Shown here: in pieces, positions 35,101-47,700 of the stretch
Numbering within the stretch: position 1 is the first letter of the stretch
How the letters are laid out: every line of letters starts with the position of its first letter
NCBI GenBank assembly: GCA_902729315.2
Contig: LR746281.1
Location: forward strand, 4,338,501 to 4,402,500
Source of the DNA: Spirodela intermedia
Lineage: Eukaryota; Streptophyta; Magnoliopsida; Alismatales; Araceae
Direction of reading: 5' to 3'
Length of the DNA: 64,000 bases
The notes under the pieces: model-generated
Databases searched by the model: none
Seen by the model: the letters and a program-made list of their open reading frames with translations, nothing else
What the model was told of the DNA's origin: nothing
Translations under genes and position numbers: made by a program

Positions 35101-37200
35101 TTTATAATTTTATAGTCTTATTTTTGAGATAAATGAAGAAAAAGAAATTAAAATAGAAATATAGAAAAAAGGGGGACCCATCAATTAGCCAAGCCCATAA
35201 GCAGGTCAGAAGCGCAGTCAAGAAGAGCCGCGAGTAAGGACTCGAGTGGCTAGGACCAGTGGGGACACATGTGTGCCACTCTCCTTCTATTGTTACTAGT
35301 GGTCAGCCAATTGTGAGACAAGAAGTGGTCGTACACACAAAAGAAAAGGACTCATTACTAGCAAATATGATATTACCATTTATTTACCTAAGACTTCAAC
35401 ATACAAGTGATTTGGGACTAAACTCACATCACACCTTCCCCAAAAAGGCTTCAAAAATTTTAATACCTAAACTATCATTTAGTTATAATAGAGATATATT
35501 ATGATGACATCACTTAATAAAGCCATTAGAGTATTTATTTCAATCTCTCTCATACAGATGGGAGATTGACATAGGTTCGAATCCTTCTAGAGTTAAAACT
35601 CGTACTTTTATTTGATTATTATGACTTTCTTATATATCGTCGGTAAAAGATTAGGCCGCTAGAATTATTAAATCATCGACGAAAATCTCATCAATATAAT
35701 TCGTGGAGCATTATTACTAAAATTATTAAATAATTCACAATAAAAGGATCACGAATTCATCAAGTAAATTGTCTCTAATTGATCAACGAACAAGCTGTCG
35801 TTAGGAAGAGGACGATCTACCAAGAGACGTCGCCACCTTTTAAGAGCGTACTAGATGTGACGAAGAGCCTCCTCTTACTATGTGGATCTAAGGATGAAGT
35901 TTCTTAACATGTGTCTTACCTTCATGCAACTCCTCTCCGTTGGGTGACAGTCGTCGAAGAGGCGTAAAGTTGCCATTTTTTCACTTCGTCAGGTGACAGT
36001 CACTAGAAATGATTTAATGACCCATTTTATCATCTCTGAACTTTATAAGAAGATCTAAAAATTACCCACATTGTCTTTATCTAAAAAGAGCCTTCAAGGT
36101 TGTAAACACTACATGACAATCTTACTAAATGCTCAAGATTTCGATGCATCGTCAACACATTGTCAACATATCGCCATCACAATGCCAAAACTCTGTTTTC
36201 CTACTTTCAACTTATGTTTTGCTTCATTTAGTGATAATTTATTTGATTTAAATTTACTAAATTATTTTTTATTAAAATATGATTCTTTTAACTTTTATAA
36301 ATCTTAATTTGATAATTTAAATCATTTGTAACTACTTACATAAGAATCATCAAATAGAACTTTATTTTCACCTAATTTGTGTTTGTCAAGTGCTAACGTC
36401 ATCTTGATGTTTGCACCCCTATTTCTCTTTTTTGTGAATTTAAATATATTTCAATTATATTTCTTTCTAAAATTTATAAAAAATCATATTCTTAGAAGAA
36501 AATTCTCAAAAATTACCCGATATTATATTACATTCTTAAGATTGACCTGGAAAATTACTACTATTTTTAGAAATTTTACTGAATTATAATTGATATATTA
36601 TTTTAGAAATACTTCTAAATATCTAAAAATTAGTATTTTCTAATTTTATAAATTTTAAATTTACATAATTTATTATACAATGACTAAGTCACGTCAGACA
36701 AGATGTAGCAAAATTAATTGGCTACACCGACAATTATTTTGCTAGAGATATAAAAAATTAGAGTACCACAAGCCAAATGTTCTACTTAAGGTCTATGGCA
36801 ATTAGTTAGACCTCACATAAGCAAAAGATCATGACATTGTCAACTTGTAAAGTAGAATACATTGCCAACACTGCCACAGCTTGTCAAGAAATTTAGCTGA
36901 GTTGTCTAATTGCTGAGTTAAAGGGAGAAGAGGTAAAAATGGTTCAGTTAATGGTTGATAATAAATTATCTATTGATCTAAGTAGGAATCCAGTTCATCA
37001 CAGCCACATGAAACATATCGACATACATTATCATTTTATTCGTTTCTAATTAGAACAAAAACTAATCAAACTGGAGTATGTGAAGACAGAGGAGCAATTG
37101 GCATATGGCTTTACTAAAGCATTGGGAAGGCTGAAGTTTAATGATATGCATGAGAAGCTGGGACAGCATTATTGGAGATGAGGAGCAATATCAAGGAGGA
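32200..37200 (+). mobile_element. Decayed Ty1/Copia element split by an LTR-like insertion
   Basis: Plus-strand relics occur in Copia order: gag (about 32210-32420; NYRHWSMMMECYLEA), a degenerate CCHC knuckle (about 32480), protease (about 32660; RYLDTGATNYMT), gag-pre-integrase (about 33070; HRHFGHLNF), integrase (33240-33640; ELVYGDICG, IKCLRIDRGGEF), reverse transcriptase (34314-34610; LDVKSIFLND, KKAIYELK) and RNase H (36700-37180; KLIGYTDNYFARDIK, STCKVEYIA). Stops and frameshifts interrupt every domain. A 1.75-kb element sits between reverse transcriptase and RNase H (34942-36696). Matching LTRs could not be found at the ends. Non-functional. Confidence 0.85.
34942..36696. mobile_element. 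LTR-like element copy C, inserted in the Copia
   Basis: Begins TGATAAAT and ends ACGTCA, with GACA directly on both sides, so the termini are TG...CA with a 4-base duplication; alternatively a 5-base AGACA duplication if the last A is flank. Its reverse complement matches the copies in 60361-63728 block by block. Shared blocks include the terminal TAGTTTTAGCC region, a GGTTCGAATCC motif, and the terminal TGACGTGACT region. No coding capacity is seen. Most likely a solo LTR of an unidentified retrotransposon. Confidence 0.7.
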
Positions 37201-40200
37201 GAATGATGAGTATAGATAGACAAGGAGGAAGAAGAGGGTGAAGCAGCGCGTCGAGGTCATCAAAGTGTGCAGGATTTATTGGCTCGGCGAGTGCTGTGGT
37301 GGCTGCTTCTCGCTATTCCCAGTTCTCGTTTTATAGACGTAAATGTTGACAAGTCTTAACTCTGTCGGAGATAACTAGAGAGACAAAAAGGGAGAGACTT
37401 GCCCTACTCTGTCGCTGTTCAACTGATGGAGGGGAATGTACCCTTTCAGAGTACTCATTTTGTGGTGTTAGTCAAAATTAGTAGACACGTAGAAGTTCAG
37501 GATCATGAAGAGAGGAGGGAACGGTCAGCTCCTGCAGCTGCGTAAGCCTCTGGAGGCAAAGAGCGCAGGGGTACTCGCGGTTCTACTCTTTTTTATGTTC
37601 CCCTCCTTGAAAGTGGCTTCGTGTGTGTGCTGCACGCATAGTTCGAGAGTAGAGGCTCCCGGATGATGCCTAAGGCCATTAGTTTATTACTTTCTCCTTC
37701 ATTCCATTGATCGGCATACAAGCCAACCAGTCGTCGCTTCATTTCGTTCCACTTCGTCGCTTCTCTGTGTATCATGAGCGCATTGGTCTCCCCTCGGACT
37801 TTTCTGAGGTCTGTAAGCAGACGAGAAAATGGCATTAAATACCACAAGGAGAATCAAAAAATGTTGGAAAAAATTGCAAGACTGCAGATGGGGAACCCAG
37901 AATACTCCGCTGAAAATGCCGACCAGCGTCGCGCAGAAAATTTATTTCATCGCCCGCGAGGACGCCATATTTCAGGACATGTCGATGAAAATTGTGGGGA
38001 TCCCACTCATCTCTCGATTCTCTGGGAGGATTAAATCTCAGGTCGAGCAGTCGGAAACATCACCATCTTTGTAAAGGCGTTTCCTTTGTGCTCTTGACAG
38101 AAAGGTGAAGAAAAGCCGATAATTCGTTGAGGATTTTGCTCCACTTTTATGTGGCCCCAGTCACTCATAAAATCGCCTCTTCTTTGTGTTATTGCGTGAG
38201 GCTACCATCTCTTGTTGTCCCAAGATTTGTTCATATGTTAACGGATACTCAGAGACTTTAATAACCCACTACGTTCAACAGCCACCTTCTTTCCTGATAT
38301 TACAAAATGCAGCTTGATGGGGGATCGATCCCCTTATACAGCATGTTGCACAATAGAGGGATCTCTTGAACCGTTGTCCAGACCCGGCCTGATTTCTGAA
38401 GAACCACTCCCAATGAGAACAACTGACTTTCGAGAAAGACTTAAGATTTTAGGCGTTTATGTTGGCATTAGAAAACACCTGCAGCGTCTTTCAGCGTTTG
38501 ATATCACTTTTACGCGCTTAAAAACTTGAAAATCCCTGATATAATTGAAGAATTCTCTGACTAATGAATTATATCAGGACGGAAGATGGAGAGAGAGAGA
38601 GAGATGCAGCAATATCATATCGGTCTTATTTTTTAATGAATAAATGTCAATAGATAAAAAGGTGAAAGATCGACCCAGCAGGGAGTAGAAAATAAGTCCC
38701 ATAAAAGAGAAAAATGTGAGACCTAAATTAGATAGGGGCCACAGAATATATACGTTCCACTGAGAATTTGAAACGGACTAATGTCTGTTCCAATCGGAGC
38801 ATCCTTGATTCAGAAGTTACCAGAGCCATCGCTATGCGTTGGAGATAACTTCAAATAGAGCGCCTCTTCATCACAAGCTGCAAATTTTTCCACCCATGGA
38901 GAGGCATTCATCGGGACTATCGAAGGCATCGGATTCATGACACCTCTTCGAAGGTTGCCATGACAATCAGACGAAACGCTGCTCGTAGGAATCATTGCGT
39001 CTTCGATGCTGAAAAACAAACAATACGACTGATTACTAGAAACGAGTGGGGCAGCTTCTATCTGATTTTCTCATTAATGTGCGGAAAATTACGGTTGTAC
39101 CAATTAAGGGAAGGTTTCCTCGTGACGAAAGTTGGGCCTGCTCACTATCGAAACGATCGATTGACCGGATAAATACCAGAATTTCTTTATGGAAACGTGG
39201 GCCACTGACGTGGATTCTTCGTTGCCATCAAATGGAGTGTAAAGTGAAGAGCGAATATGGGTTGTATCTACTTTTTTTCTTCCATCATTCTCATCCTTGT
39301 ACTGTCCCAAAATTGCCCTAGGAACATATTAGCAGAGTTATCGCCATTGTAAAGACACGAGATAGAAAAAATACTCAGCCCGATTGGTCCCTACAGGTGC
39401 AATTCTGAGATCTCTGATCAACATCACTTGGCCAATGGATTCTTATGAAAAGACACCTCAGAATGTCAAACCTCTACCCGCTCGACCCCATCATTCTACG
39501 ATATCTTTTAAACCTCTTAACCCGACTTTCTCCCACCTGTATCGCGCTACCGCACCAGTTACAACAGCTAACGGGACGATCCATCTCTTTCTCTAACATC
39601 GACATTTTCCCTGAAGCTTGACTAGCTGCGTTCGTTAAAACCTCCTACTTTCTACGCATTAGTACCATCTAGATAATATATGTCAATATTCTGGAAGACC
39701 TTTCATCCGAAGTATTTGGGGATTTCGTCACTCAGGGGAATCGGCCTAACTAAGTACATGTTTGACATTACCGTATTGCCTTACGCACAAATAAACTGTG
39801 GTTAAGGAAAACGAGATGCAACCACCAGTGAAAGAACGATGTGGTCCAGTCTCGGGCGGTGCCATATTGCGCTACTGTGGATCCGTCTTTTCATGACGCC
39901 AAACGAACAGTACTACCCAATGAACTCCAACTGTCAACGCCAGTTCACATCGAAGAGTTTGAGTGGCTTAAGTTTAACCTTTCATCTTTCTCCCCTATCC
40001 TTTACATTGGCGGCTGACTTTTCGAATGGGAAACGACCTTGTACAATGTTTGGAGCTGACGGTGCCCGGCGAGACTAACCATCCAAGACCCTCCCCCAGA
40101 CGTCTCTCTTCCTCTTCCCTCGTATATAATGCATATATAGCCTCGGTTTCCTCGTTGTTATCGTCGTCATCTTGTTTCTTGGGAGACTTTACATTCATTT

Positions 40201-43200
40201 AATGCTCCCGTTATCTCCTTGGTTCGATGCCATGTCCTCTCTGATGAATATGATTCAGCGGAACTCTGGGATGGCTCGGCATTCAGGTTTCTGCCCGAGT
40301 TTCCGGAGACGGGGGATAAGCGGATAGTGTGTGACTCTTGCATCGATTCCCAGTGTTACCCTAACCACGTGGCGGACAAATTTGTCGGCCCAGATATGAG
40401 AGGACCTGCATGCAAATGACTGGTCTCGGTTTTCTTCTTCTTCGTCGGTGCGAAAAGAGAGATGACTTGTCCCCGTGCCGATAATGATGAAATATCGTCA
40501 GTTTTTTTCCAAGAAGTTCGACGATTGATGGAAAATAAAAGACTCGTCTCGAAGTGGGTATGCCCATGAAAAAGATACAATAAGGAAAACGAAAGCACAG
40601 TGCGGGCAAATTTTAAAAGATAAACTGAAATCCTACGGACCTGAAAAAACCACATTATATTGTATAAATCTTAGTGCAAATTTGAGATTGTAAGAGTACT
40701 TTTCTGCGACTAGGATCTTAAGCGAATAGTTTCTATGAATTTCGTTTGTCTTGGAATGTCGACCGTTCATATTGAAAGAATTTCAATTTGGGTGTAGAAG
40801 CATGATGGTCATGATTAAATCCTCGTCAACTTTCTAAACACATTGTGGGATAATTTCTAATTAATTGAGAAATTCATTCCTCATTGAAATGGACTACAGT
40901 AGTGCTCATCAAACTTTGAGGGAATCCATTTATACTAACAGAAATATGTGACTAGATTAAGATACCTAAGTGCATAAATTTCAAGCCAACCTTTTTATTG
41001 AGAACAATAAGGCATACATTTAAACTTAACTCTCAAAAATAAATACAAATATGAGAAAATCAATGTCCCCACTACGGATACACAGCTTATCCTCCAACCA
41101 GCACATTAACAACCAGCTCAGTGTACATATCGTGTATTACTCTCTTCTTCACTCTGAATTATGGCCAAGTTGTAATCTTCAGACTCCATTATACTTGTCA
41201 TCCAAAAAATGTTTACGATGGATCCTTACTTATTTTTTCAGCGAAAAAATTGAGTCTTATAATTATTTAGAAACTTTTTTTTTCTCTTCATAATGTTGAA
41301 ATCAGCAGGCCAAGAATGGGACGCTGAAATTCGGATGATTTTATTTTATTTTTTACAAAAATACAAGAACATGGATCCCTCATTTACGCGAAATAACAAC
41401 CATAAAATATGTATTTTAATTTTAAATTACCCATTTGATTTATGTCGGACCTACCTGATCTATGTAAGTTGAGTCCAACATAATAAAAGAGTTTTTATGG
41501 CATAAACTCAAGATGATATGAAATCACCATCTCGTTAAAACCTCATGAAACTTCAAGAATTTTTAGGTACTTGGGTATTTGAGGAGCTCACAGTTAATTA
41601 TGTATGATTTGAGAGATTTAGGGCCACGTCTACTCATTACTTACAACTCCATAATGTTAAAATAATGCCTTGGATGCTGAAACATATTAGCCACATGATA
41701 ATTATTACCTTTTATGGCACTAGGATCAATGTGTCAAACCCTGCTCATGTATTCTCATCCTTGGTGAAATATTTTGTAAACTTAAATCATACATAAATTA
41801 CTTTATTTTTTAATCACATATTAATTATAAAAATTCAAGTCATATTTTTAACCACTTAGAGATATATTTACATATCTCTATAATATAACGTAAAAAAAGG
41901 TAGAGCGTTCCTTAGTGACTTGAAAAAAAAATGTTCAAGAAAAGGTGACCACTTTGTTTATAATGAAATTTTCATCGAATTTAATGTATATTAATTATTT
42001 TCAATTGGGGATACATTGTAAAGTGTAAATAGTGATCCAAATCAATAAATTTTGCTTTGTCCAAACAATAACTAATGTTACTGTAACATTATCTACTTAG
42101 TTATTAAGATCTAAGACAATCTTTGCTTCCAAATGTCAATAATTAATGCATTGTCATGACTCTTATGTTCTTGGTATATTGTCTTAGGTACAACTCGTCA
42201 AAAACCCTATGATGGAATGGTTCTTTCAAACTTATATTCACATAATTTACAACACCATAGTACTATTGCCATAGCTCCATTGTTGTTGGAATATGGTCTT
42301 AATTCAATCATGTGTCAAATGTAGGTACCATCTTCCTGGTAAAATATGTGAACTGGTTCCTTTGAGGTTACCTAATCTAATAGCTTCAGTACATTGTAAT
42401 TATGCTATCGTCATGGGTTGACAATTTTCGGAAAAGGAAGCTTGTAATTCAAATGTTGCACTCTTTGGTTGACATTATTTGAAATTTTGTGATAGTTGAT
42501 CATCAATAGTAAGCAAGATTTGTATTCCCTTGGTTATTTTGAAGTTAATCTGCCCACACACTTTAAAGTGTTAAACTTTATTAGCAATATGTAAAGTGAG
42601 CCTAGGAAGAATTCACAAGGAGAGGAAACCGAATGGGATGGAAACAAGGAAATTAAATAGCGCAATTAATACCCTCCATATGGTGGCGTGGAGTAAGAAA
42701 CGGCAAGTCACGGGGTGTTCTTGCAGGATTCCACCCCACCCCCGCGATTCCGGGCTACTTCTCCCCGCCGAACTACGTCCGTTCTCACCCACCACCAACC
42801 AATAACTTATTGATTATTGTATAGTTTTGGGGCTCTAAATAATTAAAAAACAGGGTCCGTCGCCGGCGTCGGAGAGGAGGCCGGTCCAGTTCTTGGAGCG
42901 GTTTACAGATGACTGATGTTCACAAACCCCCGACTCCCCTGCTCCTCTTCATCTCCGTCTTCTGCCGAACTCGTCAAATGCCACGGCGTCTACCTTCGAC
43001 GGGTATGCCCCCACCCGCCATGAACAGTTCCCGAAACACAGATGGGGTGTGTGGGGATCGAATACGGCAAGGCAGATGGGTTCGCGGCCGGAACTGTCCT
43101 CAGCCAGAGGCAGGATCTCTAGAACCCCAAGCGCGCAGAATGGAGATTTCAGACAGACATGCTGAGGAGAGGATGTGAACCCAAGTGTAGTGGAGAAAAA

Positions 43201-43345
43201 CTGGTCTTGTTATTTGCCTCTGAGAACATAATGTTGTCGATCTACTGGCAGGAAGGAAGAGAGAACGAGCAGTAAGCAACGCTCTGAGCGGAGAATCTCT
43301 GAATCTTCTTCGTGGATTTCCCCGGTTCCTCGCCGGACGAGCTTG
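37201..43345. other. Long intergenic region, no gene recognised
   Basis: About 6 kb without a supportable gene. A short (GA)n tract lies near 38587-38605. A TATA-like TATATAATGCATATATAG at about 40124-40141 has no recognisable coding region downstream; the 66-codon frame at 40219-40419 is unremarkable. From 40600 to 42600 the DNA is AT-rich and looks like decayed repeats. Bases 42600-43345 should include the 3' end of the IDA-like transcript. Confidence 0.4.
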
Positions 43346-43654
43346 TCAAGGGGATGCCGGCCAGTGAGAGGCGTAGTCGTTGACGCGCATCATGTTGTGC
43401 CTCTTCGAGGGAGCGGAGGGAGGGACGAGGACGCCCCTCGGAAGGAAGCCGAAGGTCACGCATCCCTCGACGGCGGAGGATCGACGGCCGCTGGGGGTGG
43501 ATAGGGCTTCACTACGCGTCTGGTCGTCGGAAGCTGTCGGCGCTCCCGCGGCAGCGCGTGAGAGATGGGTCCTCGCCCCGATGGAGCATGGGTAAGGGAG
43601 AACTAGGAAGAGGATGAGCAATGGGAGGGCGCGGTGAAGGACCCCGGCAGCCAT
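43346..43654 (-). CDS. IDA-like (IDL) secreted signalling peptide precursor
   Basis: A single exon of 102 residues from the ATG at 43654. Residues 1-27 form a signal peptide (MAAGVLHRALPLLILFLVL, cleavage probably after SIGA). A variable region follows, then the conserved IDA box at residues 68-87, starting FGFLPRG and containing LVPPSAPSKRHN. IDA/IDL peptides are processed from this box, hydroxylated, and perceived by HAESA-type receptor kinases with SERK co-receptors, controlling organ abscission and cell separation. Arabidopsis IDA, as I recall it, has PIPPSAPSKRHN, so this copy replaces the first Pro with Leu and Ile with Val. A tail of 15 residues follows the box. A TATA box lies about 80 bases upstream. 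The short length, signal peptide and intact C-terminal box make the assignment strong; which IDL member it is remains open. Confidence 0.9.
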   Translation of the reverse strand: MAAGVLHRALPLLILFLVLPYPCSIGARTHLSRAAAGAPTASDDQTRSEALSTPSGRRSSAVEGCVTFGFLPRGVLVPPSAPSKRHNMMRVNDYASHWPASP

Positions 43655-43731
43655 TGGAGTATCTGGAGCGGATCGCTGAAAGCTTGGCCGGCGCTGTGGA
43701 AGTAGTGCCTGTTACTGACCGGGCATCCTCC

Positions 43732-43740
43732 CTTTATATT
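43732..43740 (-). promoter_or_regulatory. TATA box of the IDA-like gene
   Basis: The minus strand reads ATATAAAGG here, about 80 bases upstream of the ATG at 43654. This spacing predicts a start of transcription near 43700 and a leader of about 50 bases. Confidence 0.5.
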
Positions 43741-44766
43741 ATGGGAGGTCGACAACTTTTCCGCTCCGTTGGATGACGTCAGAGAGAGAGAGAGAGCGAG
43801 AGAGAGAGGAGAGACAAAAGATGAGAGGAGTTCGAACCAGAGAGTGTGGGTGAGGAAACTTTCCGGGTGGAGAGGAGTAAGAGGAGTCCGCTCCCTAACT
43901 GTCCAGCGTCGTGCTCGCTCACACACTCGATCGACCAGGAAAGCAAAGCCGTCCTTCCTCCAGATCAAGGAATCGTTCATTCGAAACACTCCCCCATTTG
44001 CGCGCCAGCTCAAGCTGAGGGGATGTCGGTCCTCCGTCTGTCGTTGCAACATGTCGGCGGTGGGTTGCCTGCCGATCCAGCGTTTGACGGCCCGCCGAGA
44101 TTTCCGCCGCTGGCATAACGTCGATCTCAGCGAGGAGTGAGAAACTTCTTGGGCCTGGCTGGTGGGAGGACAGCCTTTACGCAGTTACTTTCCCTGCTCG
44201 TCTCCGCTGGACCCCTTCAACCTCCGCCGCGGAGAGTCCAGCCTGCTGTCGTCACGCCGGTGGGCTTCCTCGTTCTTCTCGTCAACAACGGTGCCTGGCA
44301 CGTTGCGCACACGCGTGCGTTCCATGCAGTAGGTCGCCGAAGCCATCCTCACGTACGGCAACCAACATCTCCCTCCTCTCTCTCTCTCTCTCTCGGACCA
44401 GCCGCTTCAGGTCTCATGTTTTTAAAGAGGTTAGCAGGTAGTATCTTCTCATCAATTCCTTCCGCCTCTAGCCTAGCTGATGAAGAGATTCCTGCTCCCC
44501 CGGACACCTGCGCCAGCAGCAGAGGCGGCGCAGCCGGTGCCTCTTATTCAAGGCTTCTGCCTCCACTTTCTGGACAGACCCCTCAGAAGGCAGCAGCCGG
44601 CGAGACCGACCACCGACAAGCACCCAATCCAAGGCACCAAAGCTGCCCATTTCATTGACCACCAGCCCAATCCACCCGAGCCCAGTATGCTCTAGAGAGG
44701 GAGAGAAAGAGGGAGAGAGGAAAGGGGCAGCATCTGAATCTGTCAATGTCCAGTCCGGAAGCACAA
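43741..44766. other. IDL upstream region and SHH 3' side
   Basis: Both neighbouring genes run leftward, so this kilobase holds the promoter of the IDA-like gene and the 3' untranslated region of the SHH gene. A GA-rich tract lies at 43779-43810 and a CT tract at about 44376-44393. The GC-rich frame at 44137-44658 has no recognisable family. Confidence 0.4.
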
Positions 44767-47700
44767 TCACTCAGCCACTGTTTTCGCAGCTGGAGGGATC
44801 TCGCCGCTGCCACCGAGGTGTTCGACATCTGGAACCGGCTCGGCGTTGCTATCCCCAGCGGCGGCAGGGGGTCCGCCGGCCTCCTCTGCCGCGGCAGCAT
44901 CCCTCGGCGCGGTCGCCTCCGCAGAGTCGGCCTCCGTCGGCCTCTGCAGCTTCTGCGGCTGCGCTTGGGATGCAGCGGCGGCCGCTGCCTCCGGGGAGGA
45001 GGCCTGGTGGGCCTTGGTGGCCTGCAGGATTCTCAGCCGGTACTCCGTCTCCGGCCGCCGGCAGACCTTCCTCAGGGGCACTATCTCCTGCAGCGGAGAG
45101 GGGCTCTCGCCATTCACACAACCAGACACGGCGACAGAATAATCCACACGCAGAGAGAAACGAAGGAAGGCTCTGAGATGAGGACTCACCTCGGATTGGT
45201 CGTGATCGTAGCGAACCAGAAACCTGCAGCGGCATCCGCGGGCGTCGTGTCTCCGCCTCTGAGCATCCAGGACGTGCGCATCGAAGTAGAGGGCCTGCTC
45301 TTTTCCTTCCTGGTAGCGGCATCCATGGCGGGTCAGCATCGTTGGCGAGTAAAACGGAGTGCACAGACAGACACAGGAAGGTAGAGGATGATGGTGGAAG
45401 AAAAGTGGCAATTTAAACCGAAGTTCAAGGGTTTTATATCATGGTGAGTAAAGTCAAAAGAAAAGCCATTATTCATTACAGAGAACAAAGCCGCAAAAAA
45501 TGATATCTACACATAGTCCCATTGACTCTGGCAAAGTTTGATGGTCAGCTCTCGGGCCAGCACGGTCCCCCATTGGTCTAACCCGTGAGAGCTGACTACG
45601 ATTATCGATTGACTGACTGACAAGTGCACGCTTATCAATCAAAGAAACAAACACCGCAGCCTCGCAGAGTTCCATCTATATTGCTCTGTCTGAACGAGGA
45701 TAAAAACCAAGTATAAGAATCAAAACGCCTACATACTAGGAAACATATTCGCGGACGAGAACCTAGCTCTACGAGGATATGTATGCACGAGAACTCGGAC
45801 ATAGACACACGAGCATTTGGAGAATACGTAAAAACAGCCAAAAGACGCTGCTCCGCATGACAGAAATAAATGGAAGCTCTCCGATGATGGAAAAAAATAT
45901 TGGATCAGCACAGCTCCGTAAGGCAACCACGATGCTGATGGCACGCACGATGCTGAGCCAATATATTGAAAATCGCATCATGAAGAGGCAGTTGAGAAGG
46001 TGCCTTGTTGAGCCAAGGGAATGAATCTCCAAGAGAAAGGCTTAAAACCAAGTACAATCCAAAGCATGACTCGTAGAAGATGTAAGCACCTGGAAACAGA
46101 GTATGAGATCTCCAGGAAGCACGACGACGCACTCAGAAGCTTCACATGGAAGAGACCGCTGCCGAACACACTTGCGCACATTAACCCACTCATCTTCCTC
46201 TATGCCAAAACCAGAAAAACGAACAAGAACTTCCTGAAATGAAAAATAGTACTTTTAAAAAATGATCGCTAGATATTCATGTCTAACCTAGCCATTCATG
46301 CAGAAAAATGATCCTACTCATCGTACAGAAATTAAACTCAAATCGTTTTCCCTTCTAAACATAATTACGACGGGAACCCACTGCCTACATGTTACATTTA
46401 CTTCACACTGACGATTGAGGAGATGATCTTGTGTAAATCCTACGAACGAAATCAGATAATGTATGATACCTTCCTTACGAACCATATGGAATAACTTCTT
46501 GAATCAGTTAAAATGCATTGAATTTGATGCGCTAGAAAATGCCTTGTATTTCATCGCACCTAGAAGTTTTATGCACCAGAAGAAATTTAGGAAAAATTAC
46601 CGGATCACCAGTCTCAAACATTCTGTGGGAAATAAACTGTGCAACATCATACCTGAAAATAAAAACACAGCACAATCAAAGGTTGAATAAACGTAATCCC
46701 ATCACCAGATGCAAGGGTCTATATTGCCAAAAGAAGAAATCGCGAAATTGTACATGAATACAAAAATTCTGCACGAAATAAGCTGACGAATAGAGGGCCC
46801 ACTCTGACTAGAGCGACCATAGGTTGCTTTTTATGCCAGTGGGTTTCTAAAGATTCAAGCTGATGCATGCCATGCTCTCTCTATACATATTACCAACGAA
46901 TAATTGGTCACCATAAATAAAGTCAACTTGCAGAGTGGGTCTCCACAAAGTCCGTCAATTATTTATGTTCCAATGGCACCTCAAGCTAAAACAAAAGCCG
47001 TCTTATCAATTTTTGACAGCTCCAGGGGACCATTGCTCCAGATAAACTTTTTCTAGGGAGGATTCCATGCATAATATTTATTGGCATTTAATCGAACCGA
47101 CGACCGTCTGAAGTCCGATAACAACAAGATAATTAACGTGCGATCCTATTTCGGCCCAACAACATTTTTTATTCTGTTTACAGAAATCTACAAGATTGAC
47201 ACTATGCATCGCCCACAATTCCACATTCATAAGGTCTGTCCACCTTCTATATTTTATTAAATTAAAAGAATTTTTTGGTACAGAATTCTTCTCTGCCATG
47301 CTAGATCCAACCCAATGCAAGAAGAACCCAGGATAAAACCCTGAGTCATGTAGGATCGCACCAAAGGGCAATAATCAGAGAGCAAAGTGATTCTATGAAC
47401 TCGTCTTCAGTGAGATCAGACAAACGTTGCCGAAATCAGACAAACAGAATAAAAAAGAACTAATATGCTCACATCATGCCACAGTTAAGTGCTCAAGTCA
47501 AAAACAATGTTTCACACATGAAGGGTAAGAGATTTTAGCAATACTGCTGCATTATAAGTTACTCCAAGTAACAAACAAAGGAAAACTAATGGGAAGCACT
47601 AACCATGCACCATCTCTAGCTGATTTGGCTTCAAACTCCATCTGATTGCCGTCTAAAGAATTCTTTGCTGCATAGTTAAAGGAATTAACAAATCAGAATT

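Noticed and set aside
35570-35590. A tRNA gene at the GGTTCGAATCC motif
   Set aside because: The acceptor and D arms cannot be built, and the motif is part of a dispersed element present in other copies.
40124-40419. TATA-like box followed by a 66-codon frame
   Set aside because: The TATA-like sequence is good, but the frame matches nothing and no splice continuation was found.
44746-45384. 212-codon plus-strand reading frame
   Set aside because: Antisense to the last two SHH exons, which are supported by the SAWADEE motifs and splice joins.
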